Source of the DNA: Chamaesiphon minutus PCC 6605
GTDB taxonomy: Bacteria > Cyanobacteriota > Cyanobacteriia > Cyanobacteriales > Chamaesiphonaceae
DNA: 64,000 nt
Direction of reading: 5' to 3'
Assembly (NCBI RefSeq): GCF_000317145.1
Contig: NC_019697.1
Coordinates: 6,189,889-6,253,888, forward strand
The notes under the pieces are model-generated. The model saw only the letters and a program-made list of their open reading frames with translations, searched no databases and was not told the DNA's origin. The position numbers were made by a program, and so were the translations under genes. Shown in pieces: positions 43,175 through 50,454 of the stretch (the first letter of the stretch is position 1; every line of letters starts with the position of its first letter).

Positions 43175-43792
43175 ATGATAAAAAATACTACAGTAAGGCT
43201 GCAACAACTAGCGACCATCATCGCCGTGTCCATTCTCTCGCTCGTACTTACTGCGGCGATTTCTGGCTTGTTACTGGCGTTTTACTACGAGCCGAGTGCG
43301 GGTGCTGCTTATAATTCACTCAAACAGATCGATACCCGAATCAATTTTGGCTGGTTGATCCTGACGGTGCATCACTTAGCCGGAAATGGCTTTTTGATTT
43401 TGGCATTGATTCAAATCATCGTGATGTTTTTTGGCGAGCAATTTCGTCCGGCGTGGATCGTCGCTTGGGTGAGTGGAATTTTATTAACGCTCAATGCTGT
43501 GGGTTTGGGGTGGACATCAATGATTCTCGATTGGTCGCAGCAGGGCTTCTGGCGGTTTAAAATCGAGCTAGGGACGATCTCCGCTATCCCTCTGATCGGC
43601 CCGACTCTGAGCACCATTCTGACTGGCGGCGAGGCGATCTCTACCGAAACAATCGTTCACCTTTATACTTTACACAGTTACGTTTTGTCGATCGTCGCGA
43701 TCGGGTTATCGATTTTCCATCTCGCTGGATTATCGGTTCAAGAGCAAGAAATCGAGACAGAGATCGCCCCCGAACTCGATCCACCAGCCTAG
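43175..43792 (+). CDS. divergent PetB-like cytochrome b N-terminal-domain protein
   Basis: The 205 residues align with cytochrome b6: FYYEPSAGAAYNSLKQIDTRINFGWLI, VHHLAGNGFLI, FWRFKIELGTISAIPLIGPTLSTIL and LYTLHSYVLSIVAIGLSIFHL. Heme-ligand positions are His66, His167 and His182, but the fourth (His100 of PetB) is Gln80. There is no cysteine anywhere, so the covalent heme c-n site is missing. A good AGGAGG precedes the ATG, and it is co-transcribed with the PetD-like gene. A role in quinol or quinone electron transfer is inferred. Confidence 0.85.
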   Translation: MIKNTTVRLQQLATIIAVSILSLVLTAAISGLLLAFYYEPSAGAAYNSLKQIDTRINFGWLILTVHHLAGNGFLILALIQIIVMFFGEQFRPAWIVAWVSGILLTLNAVGLGWTSMILDWSQQGFWRFKIELGTISAIPLIGPTLSTILTGGEAISTETIVHLYTLHSYVLSIVAIGLSIFHLAGLSVQEQEIETEIAPELDPPA

Positions 43793-43864
43793 ATGAATTG
43801 TGGATTGCAGATTGTGGATTTTTGATTGATTAACCCCTAAAGCCTAACCCCTATTCCCTAATCT

Positions 43865-45382
43865 CTAATCCCTATCCCCTCGGTAACCTGCTGGCTGCTG
43901 AAAATTGCCAACTATTCGATCGAGTTCCCGCGCGATCTCCAATAAATCTAGATCCTGCCAGCGTTTCCCCACGATCTGCATTCCGATCGGCAATCCACTC
44001 TGAGTTTGACCGTTGGCGTAGCCTCCGCTTCGCGGAATGGGGATGACAACTACCGGATGCCCAGTCAGGTTAAATGGCACTACATAAGCCCCCGAAGCCA
44101 TCGAATAGGGGACATGGCGATCGTCAACCTGAATCGCCGCACCGCGATCGCGATGGGTAAATGCTGGTGTCATCGCTACCGGACACAGCCAGACATCCCA
44201 TTGGCTCAACGCTTCATCCATCTGGGTGGTAAAACGATCGCGCTGTGTTAGCGTTTCAAAATAGCCTTTGAGCGTCGGATTGAGGGAAATCGGCACTCCA
44301 ATCTTAGCCAGATTACCCAGTTTGCGAAATTCGCGATCGCCTTGAGTAGCCTCCCGCCATAAAAAAGCCAAATTCTGGCGAATATCGGCCATAGTTAGCG
44401 ATCGAGCGTAGACGAGATTGTAGGTGACTAGCTCGTAATAAGTTTGCCATGCCGCCAGAAAATCAAAATCGGGTACCCACTCTTCGACGGCAACACCCGC
44501 TCCTGTCAGCTTGGTGGCAACCGATCGCATGGCAGATTTAATCTCGGTAGCCACGGGATAGTTTGCCCATTCATCTACCCAGGCAATTCTCAGATTCTCC
44601 AGTGGTTTAGCGATTACATGCCCCAGTGAAACGGGTGGAATGTCAGGTTGAAATCGATCGGCACCCGCGATGATTTGCAGACACAGACTTAAATCCTCGA
44701 TCGATCGCGCTAGTGTACCCACCGTCAGCATTTGCCGCAGACAACGCGGCGCGCCTGGAACTTCGGGAATATGCCCCGTCGTCGGCACGAGCCGATCGGT
44801 TGGTTTGAAGCCATAAATACCGCAGAAATGAGCGGGTTGACGGATCGAGCCACCCAAATCGGAACACAGATCGATCGGTGCAAGTCCCGCCGCGATCGCC
44901 GCCGCACCGCCACTAGAAGTTCCCCCTGGCGTGTACTCCAGATTCCACGGGTTATTTACGCGAGGAAAAACATCATTTAGTCCCTGATAACCGCCTGCTA
45001 GATCGCCGATATTGGTTTTGCCAAGCACGATCGCGCCTGCCGATCGCAGCCGAGCGACTGCGGTGGCATCCTGTTGGGGAACATAGTCTTTTAGAGACAC
45101 CGATCCTGCTGTCGTTCGCAGTCCCGCCGTTGCAAATACATCTTTGACGGTAATCGGTACGCCATGTAACGCACCCCAATTTTCGCCGTGAGCTAATGCT
45201 GCATCTGCTTGCTGCGCTTTGCTGCGAGCCGTGTGTTCGTCCGAGGTGCAAATCGCGTTCAGCTTCGAGTTGTATTTGGCAATTTGAGCCAGATACGCAT
45301 CCACAACTTCTACCGCCGAAACTTGGCGATCGCGAATCATCTGCGCCAATTGATGAGCGGGCAAAAAAACTAAGTCACTCAT
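43865..45382 (-). CDS. amidase-signature-family hydrolase
   Basis: The 505-residue enzyme has the Ser-cisSer-Lys triad of the amidase family: Lys80 in GVPITVKDVF, Ser156 in TPGGTSSGGA and Ser179 in DLGGSIRQPA, at spacings close to GatA. It hydrolyses an amide bond; the substrate is unknown and it is not gatA by context. Near the C-terminus PRSGGYAN is encoded by a dispersed GTTGGCGTAGCC repeat (about 44017-44040), apparently an in-frame 24-bp insertion between VVVIPI and GQTQSGLPIGMQ. Confidence 0.92.
   Translation of the reverse strand: MSDLVFLPAHQLAQMIRDRQVSAVEVVDAYLAQIAKYNSKLNAICTSDEHTARSKAQQADAALAHGENWGALHGVPITVKDVFATAGLRTTAGSVSLKDYVPQQDATAVARLRSAGAIVLGKTNIGDLAGGYQGLNDVFPRVNNPWNLEYTPGGTSSGGAAAIAAGLAPIDLCSDLGGSIRQPAHFCGIYGFKPTDRLVPTTGHIPEVPGAPRCLRQMLTVGTLARSIEDLSLCLQIIAGADRFQPDIPPVSLGHVIAKPLENLRIAWVDEWANYPVATEIKSAMRSVATKLTGAGVAVEEWVPDFDFLAAWQTYYELVTYNLVYARSLTMADIRQNLAFLWREATQGDREFRKLGNLAKIGVPISLNPTLKGYFETLTQRDRFTTQMDEALSQWDVWLCPVAMTPAFTHRDRGAAIQVDDRHVPYSMASGAYVVPFNLTGHPVVVIPIPRSGGYANGQTQSGLPIGMQIVGKRWQDLDLLEIARELDRIVGNFQQPAGYRGDRD
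44017..44040. repeat. GTTGGCGTAGCC short dispersed repeat inside the amidase gene
   Basis: GTTGGCGTAGCC is followed by TCCGCTTCGCGG, itself palindromic. Removing 24 bp would leave the amidase frame intact. Relatives are at 33213, 45940 and, as GTTGGCGCAGCC, inside the 49.9-kb and 11.2-kb MITEs. Confidence 0.65.
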
Positions 45383-45456
45383 CGATCGATTTCACCTCGT
45401 GCATAATTGAGTTCATTATATCGATTATTAGTTAACGTAGTTAACTTTGCAAACGA

Positions 45457-45645
45457 ATGAACGATCGTCTCAAAATGGCCATGAAAAAAGTAGCAGCGTT
45501 TGGCAATACTGGCGGCGGTAAATCAACCCTTAGTAAAAACCTAGCAGAAATAACTGGTTTGCCGCTATATATTTTAGACACAAACGCCTCATCACAGGTA
45601 AATTTCAGTCGCCAGCGGGTTAGCCAGAAAATAGTCCGCTGCTAA
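45457..45645 (+). pseudogene. 5' fragment of an adenylate-kinase-like P-loop gene
   Basis: The frame encodes MAMKKVAAFGNTGGGKSTLSKNLAEITGLPLYILD, the Walker A start of AAA_17/topology-modulation kinases, then unrelated residues and a stop. Relatives have about 160-180 residues, so at least two thirds of the gene are missing. The bases after it (45646-45754) show nothing coding. Confidence 0.6.
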
Positions 45646-45754
45646 AAAGTTCGCTGACATTGTGGTTGTGTCATGAATATATGACCCCCAAATATCGCGA
45701 GTAGATCGAGTTTCACAATTTATCGTATCGATTTCTATCGATCGATGAGTGCAG

Positions 45755-46031
45755 CTACAATCGACACAAGTCATTCAGTCTGGTGGCAAATACTCTCAGC
45801 CCTTCGGGACGATAGGTTTCGATCGCACACCAACGCTGTTTGGTACTCTCATGCAATCGATCGAATGTGGCATACACGTATGGCAATTTTGCCGGATCTG
45901 AATTGGGGGCGGGATGAGCGTATGTCGGATCGTCATTGAGTTGGCGTAGCCTACCGTAGGTAATCGCGAAACTCTTTGGCGGCGGGACTACTCGGGCGCG
46001 TATCGGGATCGCATACGATTAGGTGTTTCAT
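45755..46031 (-). pseudogene. small gene frameshifted by a short repeat insertion
   Basis: From the ATG at 46031 the frame reads MKHLIVCDPDTRPSSPAAKEFRDYL and stops. A second frame continues LNDDPTYAHPAPNSDPAKLP, VYATFDRLHESTKQRW, ETYRPEGLRVFATRL and ends at 45755. Removing the 19-bp repeat at 45940-45958 joins them into one coherent 85-residue protein (EFRDYLNDDPTYAH). I do not recognise the family. The frameshift is therefore best explained by the repeat insertion. Confidence 0.6.
45940..45958. repeat. GTTGGCGTAGCC short dispersed repeat causing a frameshift
   Basis: GTTGGCGTAGCC-TACCGTA sits within an otherwise continuous coding frame. The unit (19 bp by best joining) is not a multiple of three. 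It contains the palindrome CCTACCGTAGG with its right flank. Confidence 0.65.
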
Positions 46032-46104
46032 AGTTTCACCTCACTGACGATCGAAAAATTAAGTTTTGTGGAACTAATCAAATCCCGACTCTATTCCCTA
46101 TCCC

Positions 46105-46848
46105 CTATCCTCTATTCCCTATTCCCGTCGCCGAGCGACGACTTTGCATCACGATCGATCCGGTGGGATAGCGGCTAGTTTCCGACGATTCTACCGTAAC
46201 GAATAATCCAGAGATCCCTTGATAAAAGTCGGCAGGCATCCAGAATTTGTCCATGACCTTGCCTTGGGGACTAATTTTCACAGTACCACAGGGAATTGTT
46301 TCGCCATCGACGATCGCCCACAGTCGATAGAATTTACCTGAAGGTGGAGCCGCCAAGTTTTGCGCTGCGAGAATCCCGTGTCTTTTCCCTAAATTAACGA
46401 CAAAGCTCCCTGTAGCTCGATCGGACTTAGTTGCAGCCTGAAGCGAGAAAAATTGCGTCTGAGGCTGTTCTAGGAGGGTTTTGATGTCGCCAGCGATGCG
46501 AAAATCCTGTCGCAAGCGATAGTTATCTACTCCTAGATACAGAATCAGCAGTGCTGCGGCACCACCCATGACAGTCCGCCAGCGGAACCTCGACTCGCGC
46601 GGGGATGGTGAGACAGGATTGTTCGCCGCAGCCACGATCGCCGCTTGGAGTTGGGGCGGTGGTTCGACACTATTTAAGTCATAAATCACCCGATCTAAGG
46701 TTGTCTCTAGTTGCTTTACTTCTGCCTGTAATTCTGGGTTATCTGTTAGTAATTGCTGGAAAATTTCTACCTCGCGACGATCGAGATCGCCGATGACATA
46801 GCCTGCGGTGAGGGCGGCAATTGCTTCGGGAGTCAGGGGTTCGTTCAT
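46105..46848 (-). CDS. membrane anti-sigma factor (RskA/anti-sigma-K type)
   Basis: The 247 residues have a cytoplasmic zinc-less anti-sigma N-terminus (EAIAALTAGYVIGDLDRREVEIF), one membrane helix (about 93-110, VMGGAAALLILYLGVD) and the C-terminal RskA-type domain (SFVVNLGKRHGILAAQNLAAPPSGKFYRLWAI, KFWMPADFYQGISGLFVTVE). It should hold the adjacent ECF sigma factor at the membrane. It starts 4 bp after that gene's stop. The last residues (GIGNRG) come from a heptamer repeat. Confidence 0.9.
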   Translation of the reverse strand: MNEPLTPEAIAALTAGYVIGDLDRREVEIFQQLLTDNPELQAEVKQLETTLDRVIYDLNSVEPPPQLQAAIVAAANNPVSPSPRESRFRWRTVMGGAAALLILYLGVDNYRLRQDFRIAGDIKTLLEQPQTQFFSLQAATKSDRATGSFVVNLGKRHGILAAQNLAAPPSGKFYRLWAIVDGETIPCGTVKISPQGKVMDKFWMPADFYQGISGLFVTVESSETSRYPTGSIVMQSRRSATGIGNRG

Positions 46849-46852
46849 AAAC

Positions 46853-47494
46853 TTACTCGATCGAATTCTCTAAAATTTGCTTCAGTTTCAGAAGTCCTTG
46901 GCGAGTCCAGCTTTTGACAGTACCGAGGGGTTCGTTGAGGCGTTTGGCGATTTCTGATTGGCTCAATCCGGCATCATAAGCTAGCTCGATCGCTTCTCTT
47001 TGGCGATCGGAAAGTTGGCTTAAGGCTTGCCGCACATGCTGCGATCGCTCGTTGACAACCGCTCGATCGAATGGAGTCGGCTCGGTGGTTTCTGCTGTGA
47101 CATTTTGTCCCCAGCGTTGAACTAAGTTGAGGTTACGAGTGCGCGATCGTAATTTATCGATCGCGCGAGATCTTGTCATGGCAATTAAGTAGCGCAGCAA
47201 ATGACCTTGTTTATCGGGAGCGATCGGTCGCTGCCATAATGATAGAAAAATTTCCTGCGTGAGATCTTCAGCTTCTGGCTGGTTTTGTAATACTTTTAAA
47301 CTGACTCCATATACCAAACTACCATAGCGATCGTAGAGACACTTCAAAGCTTCTGGCTGCTTGAGCTGCAAGTTCTGTAATAGCTCGGCATCAGTTACGG
47401 CAGACTGAGCAGATAGATGGCGATCGTCAGAACTCAGCTCCATTGCTTTCCCTGCCAGAGTACTTAATGCCGTAGTGCTGTCAATCTTAGGCAT
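46853..47494 (-). CDS. ECF-type sigma-70 factor (SigK-like)
   Basis: The 213 residues contain region 2 (LKCLYDRYGSLVYGVSLKVLQNQPEAEDLTQEIFLSLW, then RAIDKLRSR) and region 4 (ALSQLSDRQREAIELAYDAGLSQSEIAKRLNEPLGTVKSWTRQGL). This is an alternative sigma factor, probably controlled by the downstream anti-sigma protein. It is transcribed away from the 47.9-49.8 kb cluster, which is a plausible target. Confidence 0.94.
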   Translation of the reverse strand: MPKIDSTTALSTLAGKAMELSSDDRHLSAQSAVTDAELLQNLQLKQPEALKCLYDRYGSLVYGVSLKVLQNQPEAEDLTQEIFLSLWQRPIAPDKQGHLLRYLIAMTRSRAIDKLRSRTRNLNLVQRWGQNVTAETTEPTPFDRAVVNERSQHVRQALSQLSDRQREAIELAYDAGLSQSEIAKRLNEPLGTVKSWTRQGLLKLKQILENSIE

Positions 47495-47894
47495 ATTACA
47501 AGCATAGAATACATTCCCCCTTATCTTTAAAACGATTGATGAAGTTAATCGGATGAGCTGTCGGCCAAAGTTTTTATGTAGATTCGATCGCAGTTATTAA
47601 CTCAAACCTTAGTAGCGAGGACTTTTGAGACATCCGCTGAGAAAGTTTTGCCAAATTCACATCCAAAACTCGAAACGAGTCGTTTTAAAGATAGAGACAA
47701 ATGAATAACTCACTGGCACTATTTCCAGGCATAAGTTGCAACTAGATTCTGGAGACACCCCTAACTGCTTATTTGTTTGCTCCCATAGCTTTTTCTTAGA
47801 TCGTATTTTACATATTCGATAGCCTGAGTTCGATCTAGCTGTTGAATGTGGGTGAATTTGCTATGGCTAAATAACCGATCGCCGAGGTGATTCT
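47495..47894. other. divergent intergenic region, 400 bp, between sigma factor and exported-protein cluster
   Basis: It should hold promoters for both sides. I could not identify an ECF-type -35/-10 pair with confidence, and there is no repeat member or ORF of interest. Confidence 0.45.
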
Positions 47895-48212
47895 ATGAAA
47901 CGCATGATGTTTATCCCGATCGCTACACTCATATTTACGGGAGCCATGTTTCCAGTCGCAGCACATGCTCAAAGCACAGCCAACCAAATTACACCCTTTA
48001 ATTTGACATATATTGCCTACCAAGGTTATTTCAAAGATTGGGGTATTCCATCTGCTGGCGGACTAATTGACGCGATCGTCTCCAAACAGATCGTTGCTCA
48101 AGATTTGATTCAGGCTGCTGTTAAGACACATCAATTATCAGTCCAAATTTTAAACGATGGAGACTACATCTCTAATCTCGAAAGTCAAATGAAAGGATTG
48201 ACAGAAAACTAA
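47895..48212 (+). CDS. exported small protein
   Basis: The 105 residues have a signal peptide (MKRMMFIPIATLIFTGAMFP, cleavage after AAHAQ) and a compact mature domain (ITPFNLTYIAYQGYFKDWGIPSAGGLIDAIV, AAVKTHQLSVQILNDGDYISNLES). It is the first gene of a plus-strand group ending with a metallophosphoesterase. I do not recognise the domain. A periplasmic location is expected. Confidence 0.75.
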   Translation: MKRMMFIPIATLIFTGAMFPVAAHAQSTANQITPFNLTYIAYQGYFKDWGIPSAGGLIDAIVSKQIVAQDLIQAAVKTHQLSVQILNDGDYISNLESQMKGLTEN

Positions 48213-48260
48213 CAAGTAAAGCTAATAAAGCATTGAATTTATCCCAAAATTTAACTTGAA

Positions 48261-48554
48261 ATGACTAATATTATTCAGAGAAAATCTATCGAAAGCAAAG
48301 TAATTAAGCTCATTTATCGTGGCATTACCTATAATTACGATCCCGATCGCGTTAGAGCTAATTCTCCATTGCCACACTCTCGCAAATCCTCCCGCAACTT
48401 GATTTACAGGGGTGTCGCTTATCGCTTCGATCTAGCCCTCGCCAAACCCGATGTTGTCAAACCATGCAGTTATGAATTGATTTATAGGGGCAGCACTTAT
48501 CAAGCGCATCGCAATGAAAAAGGTGAAGTTAGTTATCAGCGAACAAGTCATTAA
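48261..48554 (+). CDS. DUF4278 repeat protein
   Basis: The 97 residues contain three copies of the DUF4278 motif: LIYRGITYNYD, LIYRGVAYRFD and LIYRGSTYQAH, the last near RNEKGEVSYQ. DUF4278 is a short cyanobacterial motif of unknown function, normally one or two copies per protein. It stands between the exported protein and the membrane protein. Confidence 0.88.
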   Translation: MTNIIQRKSIESKVIKLIYRGITYNYDPDRVRANSPLPHSRKSSRNLIYRGVAYRFDLALAKPDVVKPCSYELIYRGSTYQAHRNEKGEVSYQRTSH

Positions 48555-48581
48555 AGTTTGAAATCTTTTGAGAAGGAAATG

Positions 48582-48854
48582 ATGAAAAATACTTTCCGTA
48601 AATACCATCGACAGATTGCCACACTCTTTTGTTTGCCGATCTTCTTTACCGCTCTGACTGGTATAAGCATTACCATTGCCGAAAAATGGCTGCACCAACC
48701 AGAACTCGCGGCTATTTTTACCAGCATTCACACCTTCAAAATTTTCAAATTCGATGCGATTTTGCCAGCATTAAATGGTCTGGCACTAATTGGCTTAGTT
48801 ACCACCGGACTAAGTATGACCGGACTATTTACCCAACATCGTCAACCTAGATAG
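48582..48854 (+). CDS. small membrane protein (PepSY-TM-like)
   Basis: From the ATG at 48582 (AGAAGG five bases upstream) it has 90 residues: FRKYHRQIATLFCLPIFFTALTGISITIAEKW and ALNGLALIGLVTTGLSMTGLF form two membrane helices. The first resembles the opening helix of PepSY-associated TM proteins. An ATG at 48579 and a TTG at 48558 are alternative starts. It probably shares a transcript with the metallophosphoesterase 46 bp downstream. Confidence 0.7.
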   Translation: MKNTFRKYHRQIATLFCLPIFFTALTGISITIAEKWLHQPELAAIFTSIHTFKIFKFDAILPALNGLALIGLVTTGLSMTGLFTQHRQPR

Positions 48855-48900
48855 AGACACTGACAGTTATACCCCAAACCAACTAACTGGAGGAATACCC

Positions 48901-49812
48901 ATGCAACGCAAAAAATTTATCGAACATGTGAGCTGGACTGGACTCGGTATCGTCTGGGCAGTCGGTTCAAATGGCTTATTCACCGCATGTAGTGTTGGCG
49001 AACAAACTGCCCAAACACCATCTAAAGCCTCCCCGCTGTCCTTCGTTCAAATTAGCGATACGCATATCGGCTTCAAAAAACCTGCTAACGAACATGTCAC
49101 CGATACAATGCAAAAAACGATCGCGGCAATTAATGCGCTAGCCACACCACCTGCTTTTGTCGTTCATACCGGAGATATCACCCATTTGTCCAAACCCGAA
49201 GAATTCGATCTTGCCAAACAACTGATGTCTCAATTGAAAGTCCCGTTGTTTACTTTAGCAGGAGAACACGACACGATCGGCGATCGCGGTACAACCTACG
49301 CCGCAGCCTTCAAACCCAAAGATGTCAAAGAAGGTTTGCAAATCTGGAACCAAGCTGGAATACATTTTTTAGCGGTGACTAACGTGCTGGATTTTGCAGC
49401 CAGCGGCAAAGGTGTACTCGGACAAGCACAACTAGATTTACTCACCAAAGATTTGACAGCTCAGAAACAAGATACCCCGATCGTCATTTTTAGCCATCTG
49501 CCCTTATACGATCTCTATCCCCAATGGGGCTGGGCAACCGCCGATTCTGCCAAATTGCTCTCCCTCCTGTCTCGGTTTGCCTCTGTCACCGTATTGAGCG
49601 GTCACATCCATCAAGTCGTTAGACATCAAGAAGGTAATATTCAGTTCCACACCGCAGCCTCAACCGCCTTTCCCCTCCCCACTCCTGGCAACGGCGAGCA
49701 TCCCATCCCCGTCAAGCTACCCGAAACCAGTCTATTGAAAGAGATCGGATTTCATTCGATCGATCTCATCCCTGGCAAAGCTACCAAAATCAGCCACCGC
49801 CCTCTAGGGTAA
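48901..49812 (+). CDS. exported metallophosphoesterase (calcineurin-like)
   Basis: The 303 residues have an RKKF-type (Tat-like) signal and a possible lipobox FTAC near residue 30. The metal-site motifs of the family follow in order: QISDTHIGF, HTGDITHL, AGEHD (normally GNHD), FSHLP and SGHIHQ. It should hydrolyse phosphoesters outside the cytoplasmic membrane. The GNHD-to-GEHD change replaces the usual Asn metal ligand region and is worth noting. It ends the four-gene group divergent from the sigma factor. Confidence 0.9.
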   Translation: MQRKKFIEHVSWTGLGIVWAVGSNGLFTACSVGEQTAQTPSKASPLSFVQISDTHIGFKKPANEHVTDTMQKTIAAINALATPPAFVVHTGDITHLSKPEEFDLAKQLMSQLKVPLFTLAGEHDTIGDRGTTYAAAFKPKDVKEGLQIWNQAGIHFLAVTNVLDFAASGKGVLGQAQLDLLTKDLTAQKQDTPIVIFSHLPLYDLYPQWGWATADSAKLLSLLSRFASVTVLSGHIHQVVRHQEGNIQFHTAASTAFPLPTPGNGEHPIPVKLPETSLLKEIGFHSIDLIPGKATKISHRPLG

Positions 49813-49889
49813 TGGCTGCGGTGTTTGCATAAGTATAAATCAGCTTCGTTTTGGGTTGATTTACCCCCCCCAACCCCCCCTTATAAAGG

Positions 49890-50125
49890 GCTACCGTGTA
49901 TACACAAGTCTGGAGGGAAGCGAAAGCCCTAGAAATCCCCCTGTCTTGTCTCCCTAATCCGTCGGGGAACCCGACGTTGGCGCAGCCACTCCAAAGGAGT
50001 TACGGGAGCCGCTAAATCCCCCTTTTCAAGGGGGACTTTGACCGGATCTTAGCCCCCTTTTTAAGGGGGTTTGGGGGATTTAGATCTAGAAACGAAGTCA
50101 ATCAGACTTGTGTATACACGGTAGC
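49890..50125. mobile_element. MITE copy 3 (236 bp, with nested hairpin repeat)
   Basis: The ends are GCTACCGTGTATACACAAG and its complement CTTGTGTATACACGGTAGC, flanked by the exact 9-bp duplication TTATAAAGG (49881-49889 and 50126-50134). Relative to the 155-bp copy it contains 81 extra bases: the hairpin repeat 49942-50013 plus a second AAATCCCCC. The element has no ORF. Confidence 0.95.
49942..50013 (-). repeat. ACAAGACAG-tailed hairpin repeat nested in the MITE
   Basis: The 72-bp insert reads, on the minus strand, GCGG, CTCCC, a GTTGGCGCAGCC-type sub-repeat, GTCGGG-TT-CCCCGAC, GGATTA, GGGAG, ACAAGACA. It is bounded by AAATCCCCC on both sides (49933-49941 and 50014-50022), present once in the 38.8-kb MITE. 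The hairpin repeat itself therefore transposed with a 9-bp duplication. Confidence 0.8.
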
Positions 50126-50190
50126 TTATAAAGGGAAGGGAGCCGGATAAGCCGGGGGTGCGGTAAAGGACTACGCCACAACTCAAATAG

Positions 50191-50382
50191 CTAAAGACGG
50201 ATTTAGGTAAAGGCTTAATCGCGCTAGGACACGTTTTAGAACCAGTTACCGAAATTGGTGCCGCGACGGGGATTTCGTTCGCGTAGCGTTGCAGAATGCA
50301 AATCGCTCCCAATGGTCGAATTACGGCAGCAGCCGAACCCGTTCGCAGGGGTGGCGGATCGGCAATGACGGTGAAGCGTTAA
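50191..50382 (+). pseudogene. C-terminal remnant resembling gamma-glutamyltransferase
   Basis: Reading 50191-50382, one frame gives LKTDLGKGLIALGHVLEPV, TEIGAATGISFA, a stop within TTCGCGTAGCG, then MQIAPNGRITAAAEPVRRGGGSAMTV. The GHxLEP and AAAEPVRRGGG pattern resembles the end of gamma-glutamyltranspeptidases. The stop lies in a short GCGTAGCG-type repeat. The upstream part is absent, and the MITE stands where it would be. The assignment is from memory and tentative. Confidence 0.4.
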
Positions 50383-50454
50383 GTGGGTGTCAATTAAGCT
50401 GTTTGAGATCGATCTAATTTTCATCTCTTTAGTTAAGTTTAAAGGAAGTTTGAT

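Noticed and set aside
50061-50312. 83-codon minus-strand frame
   Set aside because: It runs through the MITE end and the gamma-glutamyltransferase-like remnant; no protein features.
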